A stretch of 64,000 nt of DNA, taken from positions 62,001-126,000 of the forward strand of contig WOGZ01000046.1 of NCBI GenBank assembly GCA_009733775.1, given 5' to 3'. This stretch comes from Alectoria sarmentosa (lineage: Eukaryota; Ascomycota; Lecanoromycetes; Lecanorales; Parmeliaceae). Below are positions 1 through 11,716 of the stretch, piece by piece (the stretch's first letter is position 1; each line of letters begins with the position of its first letter). The position numbers and the translations under genes are program-made. Under the pieces are notes generated by a model. It made no database searches, was not told where the DNA came from, and saw nothing but the letters and a program-made list of their open reading frames with translations.

Positions 1-466
1 ACAAAGTATCGTATAGCGTCGGCCCGCTGTATAGGCTGGGAGTAGTTGTCGAAGGTGCTTAAGAACCAAGGGTATTCGGTAGCGATGAGCTCGCGTGACT
101 TGGCATCGGTCCACAGCTGTAGATTCAAGTACCAATCAGCTCCCGTCTCCCACACTCCAATCCCTCCTGGTGCATATTGAAACCCACCTTGTACTCGTAC
201 TCCTCATGCAAATCCACGCAGCTCTTCTGCGCTTCCCTCCATCGCTCAGGCACAGTGTCATTGACATAAGTTTGGTGAATGATCTTGGGGATGAGTTGCG
301 GCCGGTCGTCGATTCGGGGAGAATTCGGGGGAGGGATCTCGGCACTGTGAATGGCGTCGGCGGAGCCGTCTTCGACAAGGAGAGTGAGGAGAGTGAAGAC
401 GGAGCGGACGAGGAAGAGAATTATTAGGGCATTGATGATCAGGAAGATGGCGAGGCCGCGTCGCAT
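1..466 (-). CDS. Glycosyltransferase family 32 protein, N-terminal part (MIPC synthase SUR1/CSH1-like)
   Basis: Partial gene that runs off the left edge. Exon 1 is 466..188, a GT-AG intron occupies 187..117, and exon 2 starts at 116 and stays open to base 1. The protein starts with a short basic end and one hydrophobic segment (about residues 5-32), as in type II Golgi membrane proteins. Next come IPKIIHQTY, the family signature, then LWTD and, in exon 2, QRADAIRY, which match the GT32/OCH1 family and in particular the catalytic subunits of mannosylinositol phosphorylceramide synthase. Those enzymes transfer mannose from GDP-mannose in the Golgi. The catalytic DXD motif should lie beyond the window. 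OCH1-type mannosyltransferase is the alternative. The ATG at 466 is immediately before the membrane segment. Confidence 0.8.
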
Positions 467-547
467 TGTTGCTGTCGTCGTTTGTTGCTGCCGCTCTCCA
501 AAGGGACTTTGCTGGAGATCAAGGTGTTATGTAGGTAGTGGAATGTG

Positions 548-550
<3 letters not shown>

Positions 551-601
<51 letters not shown>
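551..601 (+). repeat. (GA)n microsatellite
   Basis: Uninterrupted GA dinucleotide tract of about 25 units, 85 bp upstream of the GT32 start codon, so it lies in the promoter or 5' UTR of that gene (CT on the sense strand). Pyrimidine tracts upstream of start codons are common in filamentous fungi. Confidence 0.95.
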
Positions 602-603
<2 letters not shown>

Positions 604-761
604 GTATACAGTTGAGAAGGGGTTGGAAATTGTTGTCGCTTGAGAGCGTTGACCCCGAGGGATTAGGGAGCTGTCGTGGTGCAATGAAGAGCAGCCTTCA
701 TGAGGGAGTGACGTGAATGAATGAATTTGTGAATTTATGAATGAATGGATTTAACCAGAGC

Positions 762-764
<3 letters not shown>

Positions 765-792
<28 letters not shown>

Positions 793-793
793 T
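765..793 (+). repeat. (AAG)n microsatellite
   Basis: About nine AAG/AGA trinucleotide units in non-coding sequence. Confidence 0.9.
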
Positions 794-842
794 TGTAATT
801 AAAAAGAAAGAACGACCATGTCACGTCATGAAGATTGAAAGG

Positions 843-960
843 ACAGTGGTAATGGTAGTGGTGGTGGTAATGGTAGTGGTAGTGGTAGACTGGTAGTGGT
901 AGTGGTAGTGGTAGTGGTAGTGGGTAGTGGGTAGTGGTAGTGGTAGTAGTAATTATTATT
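843..960 (+). repeat. Imperfect GTGGTA/GGTAGT array
   Basis: About 118 bp made almost only of GTGGTA, GTAGTG and GGTAAT units with some variation. Strong purine/pyrimidine strand bias (G and T on the + strand). No reading frame here looks like a protein. Confidence 0.9.
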
Positions 961-1839
961 AGCAGTTGTAGCAATAGTGGTAGAAAAAGAAGACGTGTTG
1001 TATAATCATTATTATTTTAATGGTGGTAGCGAGGAGTGAGTGGTGCGTGTCCCCAGAGGCAAAGCCAGAGGCATCAGGCATCAGGCATGAAAAGGAAGGA
1101 CTGGGACATCTTTGCCACAGCAGGCGGGCGAGATTAAAAGACCTAAATAACCTAATAACCTAATAACCTAAGAACCTACCAATCCCATGCAGCTGATCGT
1201 CCCTGCATTCTACTTTACTCGGCTCTAGTTTGCTTTGGGCAAAGACTCAATTCGTTAAGCTAGTCCCCGTACTTTAGCCCATGAATCAAAACCTCGGAGG
1301 TGGCTCGGGTGGCCCCAAAACAAAAGATCCCTCAGGGTCAAGCCTGGAACACAGCCTCCTTTTCTGACTTTGATTACGTAAGGTAAGGTAGGTCCAAGTC
1401 GTCCTGCACCCGCACTGGTATGTAGCAGCCCTAACCTTGGCGGACTTCTGGTGCCAACCTCCGTACAAGCACAGACAGACCTTGAATTTGAATGGTTGAA
1501 AAATATCATCTACCTACTCAGTCATAACAGAATAATGAATCACTTGATCAAATCTGTCCTCATCCTTCTTCTCACCTTTACTGTACAGCCAATGATGGTG
1601 CAATATCTAGTAGTCCATCATACCAACAGTACTCCGTTTCAACCTCACAATGCTTGGCATCGGAAGATTGAAAAGCGACAAGCGCTCAAAGACAGCGATC
1701 CATTACGCGTACCTTGGCACGGGCCTGCTGCGCCCACATGCACACGAATCCTCCGCCAATGCAACATGCCTAGCGCTACCAATCCTTCCTATCCAAAACG
1801 CCTTCTCCCCTCGTCAGTCATGAAAATCAACTTCACTCA

Positions 1840-4800
1840 TCACACATGCCCATGTTCGCTCATCTCCAACCCACCACCCTCCTCCCCTTCCTCTCCCTCC
1901 TCCGCCAAATCCTCAACCCCTTCATCCTCTACAATGAGCTGTCGATCTATTTCTGCCATGGGCGTGGTATCGTCGAGCCCCATGTCTCCGAGAGCACCCG
2001 CAACGCTGTCCCCAGTCCCTGCCCTGTCGACGCTCAACAGTGGCGGCCTCTCCAGAGGCAAACCTTGTGCAATCTTGTAGTTTCTCCCCAGGTACTCTTG
2101 TAAGCGTGCCGTCTCTCGCTCCCAATTCTGTAAGAGACTGCCCATGGCCGCTTTGATATCACTTTCCGTATATCCTTGCATCGGAGACGTCGATTTCTCT
2201 AGGTTGCGCGCTGAGAAAGACCTTTGGCCTGCCATCGTCTTGCCCAAAGTACGGCCCAGGGTTCGGTGCACCGTCGCTTTGGTCGAGGGCGACATTCCCG
2301 CCTTCGACATGATGGACGAGTCGTCACGAATGCTGTCAATCTCCCGGTCCACCTTTTTCTGAGTCCAGGCTCGGTCCTTGTCCATGCATGGTAGGAAAAG
2401 GAGAGTGGTGTTGTGCTCGACACTGTTCACAAGTACGGTGAATGCTTGGAGATTGATTTCATTATTCTCACAATGAATCTCCACAAGACTTTGGTTCTCT
2501 TCCAGTACAGTCGCCAGTGTACTTGCTCCTTGCAGACCCAACCTTTGATGCTCGACATGCAGAATCTTGAGCGATTGATTATACTTCAGGCCAACCAGCG
2601 CATGATTCAGGCCACTGCCAAAGTTCGCGGCCTCTAGATGCGAATGCTCGCCGGAGATGTCCAGCACCTCGAGGGTGTCGTTCTCGGCAAGCAATCTGCG
2701 TAGCGCGTCGCAGGTGTCATCGCTGGCATCAGCTGGGAGGGAAGCTTTAGAGATGTCTAGATATTTAGTCGACTTATTCAGAGCAAAAGCCTCAAGCAGT
2801 CGCTGAAAGTCTCGCTCGCTCTTGTACTCTAACATTTGCATCGTGACTTGGTTGGGAGTGTACGAACTACTTATGACGTTCTCAAGCTGGTCGTGCTGCT
2901 GCTCAAGGTGGTTCTCGTTTAGTTGAATGTGCAGATCCCTAGATTGTCTAGGGCCTCTGTCCATTGCAGTCAGCAGACTAGCAGCTGCACTGCCTGTCAG
3001 CTTGCATTGGTCAAGCTGAAGAATTCGAAGATAGTCAGACTGGCCGCTTCGGAGATAAGTTGCGAGAGCCTCCACGGTCTGCTCGTTCAGCGACGTTCTT
3101 GCCAGTCGGATCTCCACCAGCTTCCAAGCGAGCAACGTTTCAGCTGTGAAGAGCGGTTCCGGACCAGAAGTTCTAGAAATATTGGACAGATTGATCTTGC
3201 GGATGAATTCTAATCCGCCTAGATATGACCCGAGAGCCCAGGGATCAAGTCGTGCCAAATTCCCCGAGAGATCAATCGACTCCATCGTCGCAGCCTGATG
3301 CTCGATTGCTTCCAGAATTGTATCCATGTTTCGGTCATTCAGGCCGCAATAAGCAAGTTCCAGAGCACGAAAGTGGCACGATCTATCGAGCGCAGCACCA
3401 TACAGATAGTCGATATCAACTTTGCATAGTATTATGCCATTAAGTACAATCCAATCAACATTCGTCTGTTGTCTGGCGCATAGTGGGAAAAGTGCCTGAC
3501 AGAGGCCGCAGCCTGCATCATGGGCATCCTCATCGTCGTTGAGCTCCTTCCTGTGCAAAGAGAATGCAAAATCCAGCCGTCGTAAGCGCTTGCATTTCAC
3601 AGCTAGAGCCTGCACTTCATGGATCAAGATTGACAAATTTGCATGGTCCTCAATGTGTAAGGGTTCACCAGACCTGTTAGTGAAGGGTACGTGATCATCA
3701 CCAAAGCGATCATGCAAACTGTGTAGAACGTCGAGGCTAATATTTCGAAAAGACACGGTGCTGAAAGACTCGTTGTAGCGTAAAGATCGCATTATTGCTA
3801 ACAGCTCAAGCGCTGTGTATCTGGTCCTTCCATTTCCAGCTGGAGATTGGAGCTCGAAAGCTGGCGCGTCTTCGCACGAGCAATTCACGTAGTATCTAAT
3901 TCTTGAAGTGTCAATGTTATAAGCAGCACTGTAGGCAGTGAGTGTACGGTCAAAGCCTTGGTAGTCGTCGTTGGATAGCGGAATTGGCCATATCTCGTCA
4001 TCAACGCTTTGCGGCACATTCCAAGTAAAGGGCGCTTCTAGCCATTCAGGTCTCAAATAGTCGGCAGCATGCCGCACATACAAAGCTATGTCACTCACAT
4101 GGGAGGCAGCTAGTAACAGCGTTGAAGCTTGTTGAAGAGGCAAGCGGAAAGTCAATTGAAAAGCGTCGTCGTAGTCGTGAACAGCGAGCGAGGTCAAGGC
4201 CATGATCCCATGGCTGACACCAGTCAAGTCAGACAATGACGTGCTTGACGCACTCCTTGAAGATCTAGGAAGAGGTACCAGGTGCACCTTGTACGCACCA
4301 ATTGCTAGGATGCAAATAGTCGATGAACTCTTTGTCAAATCCTCAGATGATGACCGGGCGCCCGTTTTCCCAGACCGTTCCCTTTGGACCACTTTGAACA
4401 TACGAAACTGGTCTGGATCATAGTCATGCTCCTGTTCTAGTGCCCGGGCGGTGTAATCCACAAAACCTTGTGTGAACGATTTGGGATTGATCAAACGCTG
4501 CTTCATGACTGCCCCTCGGAGAGACGAGAGCCAGAGATCGCAATCCCTTGGGTCATGTAATTGAAGTGTCGTGTCTGATGCGTGATAGGTTTCCTCATCG
4601 AAGTGAGATATCTGTATGCTGAAATACGGTTTTCCGTCTTCCAATCTCCACACGGCAACAATATGACTGAGGGGTATTCCTTGATGAGACTCCGAGGACG
4701 CAGAGGTGTGAAGCTCATGAAGCGAGCTACTTGAACTCATCCGAGAGTGCCGGATGCCACTTGCTCTTCCAATTGACGATGGTATGCTTGGAAAGATTTC

Positions 4801-5386
4801 TGATGCTCGAGCCTGGCATTTGAAGCGTACCAAATGTGAATCGGTGAGGACGAAGTACTGGCTCTTCTTCCGAAACATGCCACCTGCTGTTTGTATCTCG
4901 CCATGGTGCAAGACGGTACCGCCATCGACCTCAATAGAGAAGGAGGTTGAATGTATGGATGCCGGTGTGGAAGCCACACGGGCGAGGTCATCGTCATCCG
5001 GAAAGGAGTGCAGGGAACGAAGGGAGCCGAAGAGACTCGAAGGCCGACCTTGTTTCTGCAGACTTCGTGGCCGCGATCTCGTTATCAGCCTATCTATGCT
5101 GCTCTTGGAATCTGCTCTTTTGATTGGTGTCAAAGGGCTAGACGGAGCCATGTCGAATGTTGGAGAGCTCGAGGGAGTAGAGGAGAGGAAGGTTGGGGGG
5201 CGCTTTTTCTTGAGCAGCCCGCCAGCTGGAGCGCTGTCTGGAGGTTCATCTATCGGGGTCAATGCGGAAAGGGGAGGAAGTCGAAAGATGGTCAAAGATT
5301 TCGTGCGATGGCTATGCGATGATAAGTACGGCTAGGGGGTGGGGAATTGGTTGCAGAGCGCAAGGTCAGACTTGCCTATCCGACAT
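1840..5386 (-). CDS. PH-domain and leucine-rich-repeat protein (CARMIL-like architecture)
   Basis: Large protein of about 1160 aa. The body is one exon, 5311..1840. That frame has no ATG before residue 49 of the long frame (ATG at 5151). A better start is an 11-base exon, 5386..5376, joined by a GC-AG intron (5375..5312, donor AG/GCAAGT) in correct phase, giving MSDSHRTKS. Order: Ser/Pro-rich head; pleckstrin-homology fold at about 130-290 (FRKKSQYFVLTDSHLVRFK ... DLWLSSL); a linker; then many leucine-rich repeats at about 480-980 (for example LRILQLDQCKL, LEVLDISG); and an acidic Glu/Gly-rich tail. PH-then-LRR order is known from CARMIL-type actin capping-protein regulators, and fungi have a conserved protein of this layout. 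Role in cortical or membrane-linked scaffolding is inference. If the GC-AG intron is wrong, the CDS starts at 5151. Confidence 0.8.
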
Positions 5387-6146
5387 GGTAATGAAGATTG
5401 GCTCCTGCTCATTGTTTGAGAAGTGGATTAAGCGTCATCAGGCTCGCTACAGTAAGGTACTCGCTACCTTAGTTGATTGCATGAGAGGATGCTCTAGAGA
5501 CATGGGACAGCAGGGTAGCCAAATAAATAGCAAGAGAGCAAAGCAGCAAAATAGCCAACTACCTTATGTATTGTATAAAGTACCTTACTCGAATATAAAA
5601 TTCAAACTTTGCGATGACAAGCAAGCATGTTGAGTAATGATTGAAGTTGACTTTCTTCCTTTCCGAAGGTCAAGCACAAGAATGAATTCTTTTGCTCGAG
5701 TCCTCGACCCATGGGAACCGACTCGTAAGTAAGGTACCTAAGTACGCAATCCAACGATCCAACACCATCTAACCAGCCAACCATCGGAGATGTACCCGAG
5801 ATCCACTAAGGTACTTGTGCTTTAACGTCCATGATTAAGCTTTTTAGCCTAAAATCCTTAGCTTCCGATTGCCGCTCATCCTTTCCATTGTCCAATTTTC
5901 TTACTTACCTTACCGAGGCTCACGATTCTACGTCTAATCAAAAGCCATGGCATTCTCGGGTTCTATCTCTTCATACTTGCTAGAGACTCTGTGGACAGAA
6001 AAGGATAGGATAGGATGGGATGGGATGGGATGGGATGGGATGGGATAGGATAGGATAGGATGGGATAAGATGGGAGAGGATAGCCAATGCCTATTGCCGG
6101 CAGAAACCGTGGCTATCTATGCATCCAACACGAACTGGCCACACCC
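5387..6146. other. Intergenic spacer with GGTACC palindromes
   Basis: No gene is supported. Contains a small hairpin at 5453-5471 (TAAGGTA ... TACCTTA), a palindromic AAGGTACCTAAG element near 5725-5745 and the GGATG/GGATA array at 6005-6075. Confidence 0.6.
6005..6075 (+). repeat. GGATG/GGATA pentanucleotide array
   Basis: About 14 pentamer units alternating in blocks of GGATA, GGATG and GGATA. Pure G/A/T on the + strand. It ends about 75 bp from the stop codon of the AIR synthase remnant. Confidence 0.9.
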
Positions 6147-7166
6147 TCAATCCCATGCACTCGGATTCTTCAGCATATATCCGTCCCTTGCTCTCTCCAC
6201 CACACATCCGACATCGTAAACCATCTCTCCTGCCTTCTTAAGCTCTTCCATTGTCTCACTCGCGTCCTCTCGACTCACCACCATGACCATGCCCAGCCCC
6301 GTATTGAATGTTTGGGCAAACTCTTCATGCTCAATTTGGCCTTCAACTTGGAACCAAGAGAGCACCTTCGGCACTGGCCATGCCTCTGCGTTTATTTTTG
6401 CTGCGAGATGCCCTCGCAACATTCGCGGCACATGATCCATCCAGCATCCGCCTGTGATATGTGCCATTCCTTTCACCGCATTCTTCTTCATCACTCTCAG
6501 CAACGGCTTAACGTAGATCCGACTCGGCGTCAGCACCCTCTCTCCTACTGTCTCGCCTTCACCCCAAGGTGTTTTGTCAGAAAAAGTCAGGCTGCTACTT
6601 TTGATGATCAGCCGAATCAGGCTGAATCCATTCGAACGACATCCGCTGCTTGCAAGTCCCCTGATGCCATGGCACCCTTATCTGCCAAAACCGGCTTCCC
6701 TCTTGAGATAGCACCCGTGCCTGATCCAACGATGTTATAAGCTGAATCCCTCTCCAGTAGTGCAGGCATTCCCGCAGTTTCTCCGCCCGTCAAAGCGCAG
6801 CCAACGTCTCTACATCCAGCGCAGACTCCATTTCTCACCGCTTCAGCGACGTCGACATCCAGCTTACTACAGCTGTAAGTATCCATGAACGTGAATGGTT
6901 CGGCACCCCTGCACAACTAGGTCATTGACCGACATCGCAACAATATCTATGCGAATCGTATCATGCTTTCCAATAGCGTGTGCAATTTGTAATTCGGTAC
7001 CTATACCATTTGTTGCCTCGATGGGGATTGGCGGGGAAGTGTAGTCTGCGGACTTGCTCAGGAGCTCAGGAACGGACAAATAAGTGGCTCGAACGCGATT
7101 TCTCGAGCTTTGCAGTAGATCTGGCCGTTCGCGAGGAATCCGAGGATTCGAAATGGTTCGCGCCAT
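6147..7166 (-). pseudogene. Broken AIR synthase (purM / C-terminal half of ADE5,7) pseudogene
   Basis: Three frames on the minus strand together read as a phosphoribosylformylglycinamidine cyclo-ligase domain (AIR synthase, purine synthesis step 5). Upstream frame: GIGTELQIA ... IGKHDT ... MSVNDLVVQG. Middle frame: KLDVDVAEAV ... GCALTGGETA. Last frame: LASSGCRSNGFS, then RIYVKPLLR, KGMAHITGG and TFNTGLGMVMVVS, running to the normal C-terminus. An extra base after VVQG (about 6909-6912) shifts the frame. A second shift with loss of the GDVLL-type residues lies near 6660. The nucleotide-binding DGVGTK motif has decayed to NGIGTE. In fungi this domain is normally the C-terminal half of a GARS-AIRS fusion; no GARS half is nearby. 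A functional ADE5,7 must lie elsewhere. Pseudogene status is well supported; origin (partial duplication or transfer) is open. Confidence 0.85.
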
Positions 7167-7169
7167 GTT

Positions 7170-7300
7170 TATTGGTCATCTTCCCATGCCCAAATTCCTG
7201 CGCAGAAGACTCGTTGAAAGGCGTGCTAGTACATCTCGTTGCGAAGCTCGGCAGGGAAATTGAGAAACTTTGTGGGCGGTCGATGTTGGATTATCTTCAT
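7170..7300 (-). pseudogene. N-terminal remnant of an F-box-like/DUF7730-type gene
   Basis: From an ATG at 7300 the minus strand reads MKIIQH, then KFLNFPAELRNEMY, the opening helix of a very common fungal F-box-like family (FLDLPAELRNxIY). A TAG stop follows at 7228..7226, then HAFQRVFC in frame. No continuation of the family is seen downstream, where the AIR synthase remnant begins. It is a short broken fragment. Confidence 0.55.
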
Positions 7301-7581
7301 GCTAGTGGACCTCGGATTTTGGATGTTATTGAAACGAGGAGATATGACGGCCAAGAACTATGGTGATTTGATGATAATGGACTTGATCGACGGTGACTCT
7401 CTCTTTCGTGGCAAAGCTTGGCCAAAAGTTCAGTCGTTGGTCCATGCCCACGGGAAAAGTTTACCTTCTTGTGAATGACTAGAGAGGCGAGACAGGACAT
7501 CTGAATGAATGCTATTGAGATACATGACCCAAGATCACGCTTCAGGCTCCTGATAACTTACTCCACTCTCATCACCCTTTC

Positions 7582-10500
7582 TCACAGCACCTTCACCGGC
7601 CGCTCCCTATCTCTCTTATCCTGTTCCTTCCTCCACGTCCTTCCCTTCGCGCTCATCTCCCTCAACCTTTGAATATAACCGCTGATGACCTCCGCATCCT
7701 CTGGCCCCAACGGTGCCTCCATCTTCTTGCTCCTGCGCCTTTGACATGCCTCATATAGTGCCCTCGCCCTGCGCGATTCTGGTACTTCAATCAAGGAATA
7801 TTCGATGGACCACTCGTCCGCCGCGGTCATCTGTTCAGGACGTAGGACAAATTGGCCATTCACTTTGTTACGGACAGTTATAGTCATGGCGAGGATGTCT
7901 TCTGAAGAAGACGATAGTGATTTAGCAGCAAAGTCTGCTTGGACAACTTCTTGGTCGATAGAGTCCAGGAAGCGTTGGTCAGCCTGGGTTTGGAATTCCC
8001 GCTGATCTCCTTCTTCCAGATTGCTACTAGAAGTCGCGTCAGGCGAAATACTGGTGTTGTCCTTGTCATTTGTTGACTCTGTCGCTTCGTCAGCGCTTTC
8101 TTGCCCCGATGTGTTTCTCGGCGTATCAGCCTCATTGCGCCCCTGTGCTAGCAACTTGACGTCGGTTTGGACGTCGACTGGATTGTTCGCTTCTGACGCA
8201 ATACTGCTCTCTTCTGAGCCGTCTCCGCCGACCTCGCACTCCGCTTCAATTGCATCGTTGGCTTTGATGTCCGCTTTGTCTTCTGGAAGCTCTTCAAGCC
8301 CTTCTTGGTGTCTACTCTTCTCAACTTCTCCATCTGTATCGGCGTCATCATCTTCAATCCCCTTTTCCTCTTCTTCTTCGCCCTCCTCTTCATCGTCGAC
8401 GTTGACATCATCTTCGCTTCCAGCTGATGCTGCAGTCACATCATCATCTGCGCCGGCTCGACTCTTACTAGCGTACAAAGGACCTTGTTCAAACACCTCT
8501 GGTCGGTCAGGAGCATGTTCTGTTCCCTCCGTATCGTCGTCGATTGCTTCCCGACTTTCACAGGGATCATCAACAGACAACTCGTCCTCGTCCATAGCTT
8601 CCTGCACATCGGCCTGTATATTCTCCCATTTTGAATCATTTTCTTGGGGATCGTCTGTTTCGGAACCGTTTCCGCGTGTCAAGCCGAGAATGTTGCGCTC
8701 GAATTCCTGGATTTTGGCGTTATTTTGAGACTGTATCTCTGTCACCTGCTCCTCGGTCACTGGTTCCGCAAAAATATACATAAAAGGCGTCTGTGCGTCT
8801 CGAGTTTCGAAATGTATTCGGAGAGACTGAGAAAGGTGAGAAAAACGGATGAAAACAGACTGGTCTTTACTCACAGTTTCAGGGTACTTCTTAGTAGCCC
8901 GATCCAAGACCTTGTTCATGAGATCCAAGCTCAGTTTGAATTCTTGGTCCCCAATTGATGTATCCCACTGCCCGTGTAGTGTAGAATCCATCTCTGGTAG
9001 ACTGATATATTGAAAGCCGAAGATCCTCTCGATATTGTGGAACGCAACGAAGATGCCATCCATCCTACCCATTCTCACCTGCAAAGAGTATTTGAGGAAG
9101 GCAGCGCGGATCATATCATGATACTCGCGTTCATATGACTCCCACTCTCCCTGACGGCTCTTGATCTCGTAACCGACTCCATGTTCGTAATTGGCAACGT
9201 CCATCCGGATGGACACCACTGACCTTGTCTTCAAATCAAACATGCCTGTTCCAGGCAGGCGATGATCATGGGCGTCCAATTGCGAACGCATCAAAAAGTC
9301 ACCCAAGGTCGAATAATGGTACGACTCAGGGGCAAATTGCTCATCTTCAGTCACTTGACCCGGATTAGACTTGCGATAGCGCTCAAAGTCATGGGTATTT
9401 AATGTGAGCAACTTCTCCATTGATTTGCCTAGCATACTCAGTACGTTAGCTGTTGCAAATTGTTTGTCGGCATCGATGGCATAGGAGCCATCCTTCCATC
9501 GTAGAAAGATGGCTGAAGGTATGCGCTGAAACTCTGTAAAGCTAGTCAGGTTTGCTGGGAAAGCTTTGGATAGCATGGAGGGATTAATAGGACGCCACTG
9601 GGACAGAAGGAAGTGGAAGTGTGCTAAGACCTCTGTCATGCTAGACGTGGAGCCCATATAGCGCTTCCCATTTTCTTTTGCGATTTTGATGAGCGAATGG
9701 TCCCTAGAGGAGGTGATATATTCCTTGAGGGCATTAAAATCAAATTCGGCTACGGGCATGATCTTTTGAAGATACGGATCAAAGTTGTATACTCGAGACC
9801 TGGGGTCCTGGAGTTGGTATACACCAGGACTGTAATAATGTTAGCAGAGGAATGGCGCATTGACAGCAGCTCAGCCCTACTTAAAAAGCACCCTCTCAAG
9901 TCCATAAGCTAGGCTCGGCACTGGTGGCTGCTCGACCTCGACAGCTAGAAAGAATTAGCACTGATACTGAGCGATGGGATTGAACTTACGCAAGATCTCG
10001 AGGTCTGAAGCCGTGGCTTTTTCAATGGGTGATTTACGAGATGTGTTGGATTTTTTGTCTTTCTGAATAGGTAATTTAGGAGAGGCTTTACGTTGTTTTG
10101 CCTTTTCATAAGGTGATTTGGGAGATTTGGATTTTGGGCCCATTTCACTCGATAGACTTTGTAGAGAATCGAAGCCCTCAACGGGCGGTTTGGAATGGCC
10201 TTTCATCTTTCCGGAGTTTTGCCCCAGCGCAGCTCGTAGAGAAATGAAGCTTGGAACATCAGACTTTTTCGCAGAAACCTTTAAGTCGTTTGTCGGTATG
10301 TCCTCCTTGGCTTGCGAAAAGTGTTTTCTGAAGCTCGCCAATGAGGGTTGGTTTTTTAACAACAATTCCATGGACGAAGTCAGTGGGCTATCGTCCTTGA
10401 TTTTTCTCACCAGTGAGTCCTGGGAACTCCTTAGTGATAGACTCGATCAGACGGGTGATATTACATACATCCCCTCCGAGCAATTTTTGGTGTAACAACT

Positions 10501-11716
10501 GCAATTGCGAAAGGGGATCAGTCTTAGATAGCATTGGATGAGATGTGAATAATTACCCTTAACTGGTGTAATGATCCAGACGTCTCATCAGGGTTTGCCT
10601 TGAGATGCGCCAGAAGCTGGCCACTGTAGTACGAGAGTATAGCTGCTGCATTGTGGGCATCTACGTCTGGTCTCTCTCCGCTGTTTGGAAGGTCGTTGAG
10701 TGTCGCTACTGCTGCTGCCTTTGATTTGGTGTTTCCCGATGAGACTTTTACCTTACGGGCCGATTTCACTCGAAGTTGTGTTTTTTTTTGGTTCTTGGAG
10801 GATTCTAAAATGTCCATTATGTCGTCTAGTTTCTGCGCAGTTACCATCTGTTCGCCTGGAACGTTGCCTCTGCTACTGTTTTTGGTCTCCTTGCCTTCCG
10901 CTCCTAGTGTCTGTTGGATTTTCCTAACAGAGGCTTCGACGCTTGTCGACTGTTCTTCCGTTGCTCGAGGTTCCGTGGATGTTGTGATCTCCGCGACTTC
11001 ATTCAGGGATTTTTCTGTTGGTTTGGCCTGAGTTTTCTTCGATCGCTTTATAGCCTTCTTGCCAAGCGCCGCCTCTTCTAATTCTCGCCTACGCTCAGAT
11101 CTTTTAGCTCGTGTGTGCAACTTCTTCGGGCTCTGCTTGGTGGCTTTAGGCACATTAACTGCTTTGGGCACCTCCTCATTCTCATCTGTTGCCTTTGAAG
11201 CTTGGCTGGCCTGCATTGCGAGCATGTCTTTACGCCGCTGCGCCACAAACTTTTGCTGAAGCTTTCGCTGCAAAACATCCGCTCTGTCTTTTGGCTGGGG
11301 CGCTAGGGATGGCATATTTTCAGTGACGGGGAGCGACCGCTGGATATCAATCAGTCACAATCACCAGCAGCAGGCCGGACAGATTGCTTGAGAGAGGACA
11401 AATCTGCAAGATGTACCTTATTCATCCCCAGAGACCCAATTCTCGAGTCACTCATGATTTTCTTGTCTTTTGTACCTGACCTGAAGATAAAACTTCGAAT
11501 TATGTCTCCAATCGGCGACCGTGACGCGGCCTCCCTATCCTTTTCTGCATCTTTTAAGATGTATTCTTGATTTGTATCGTCACCACCGTTCTCTGAAGGC
11601 CCCGTGTGTTGATATCTTATTGTTCGTCCTTCAGCAGAGGAATTATGAAGGCGGCAAGATAGGCAGACATATCTCTGGTTCGGCGTAATCACACCTCTAG
11701 CAAGTATAGCAGACAT
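7582..11716 (-). CDS. PET127: Pet127 family mitochondrial RNA-processing protein
   Basis: Seven exons on the minus strand: 11716..11365, 11302..10557, 10498..10469, 10419..9990, 9944..9881, 9829..8875, 8826..7582, giving 1273 aa with consistent phases. Residues 1-20 (MSAILARGVITPNQRYVCLS) look like a mitochondrial presequence. A long, basic, low-complexity region follows (about 100-500). The conserved Pet127 core then starts with PSLAYGLERVLFNPGVYQL and includes YNFDPYLQKIMPV, FLRWKDGSYAIDADK, FDLKTRSVVSIRMD, VRMGRMDGIFVAFHN and FGFQYISLPEMD. An acidic Asp/Glu-rich insert and a basic tail end the protein. In yeast Pet127 is an inner-membrane-associated factor needed for 5' processing and decay of mitochondrial transcripts. 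Exon 3 is only 30 nt. The start and the 30-nt exon are the least certain parts. Confidence 0.9.

Larger units (their letters stand above)
467..1839. other. Intergenic spacer with microsatellites
   Basis: No gene is supported here. It holds a (GA)n tract, an (AAG)n tract and a long GTGGTA-type array (separate entries), plus a small run of CCTAATAA-like repeats near 1142-1170. The reading frames across the repeats are low-complexity artefacts. Confidence 0.6.

Noticed and set aside
125..2080. Many overlapping short frames on the + strand opposite the GT32 and PH-LRR genes
   Set aside because: They are antisense shadows or repeat-driven (GA, GTGGTA), without ATG context or family features.
8021..8728. 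235-codon Ser-rich + strand frame inside PET127
   Set aside because: It is the antisense of the acidic Asp/Glu repeat of Pet127; Ser-richness results from the GAA/GAC codon bias on the other strand.
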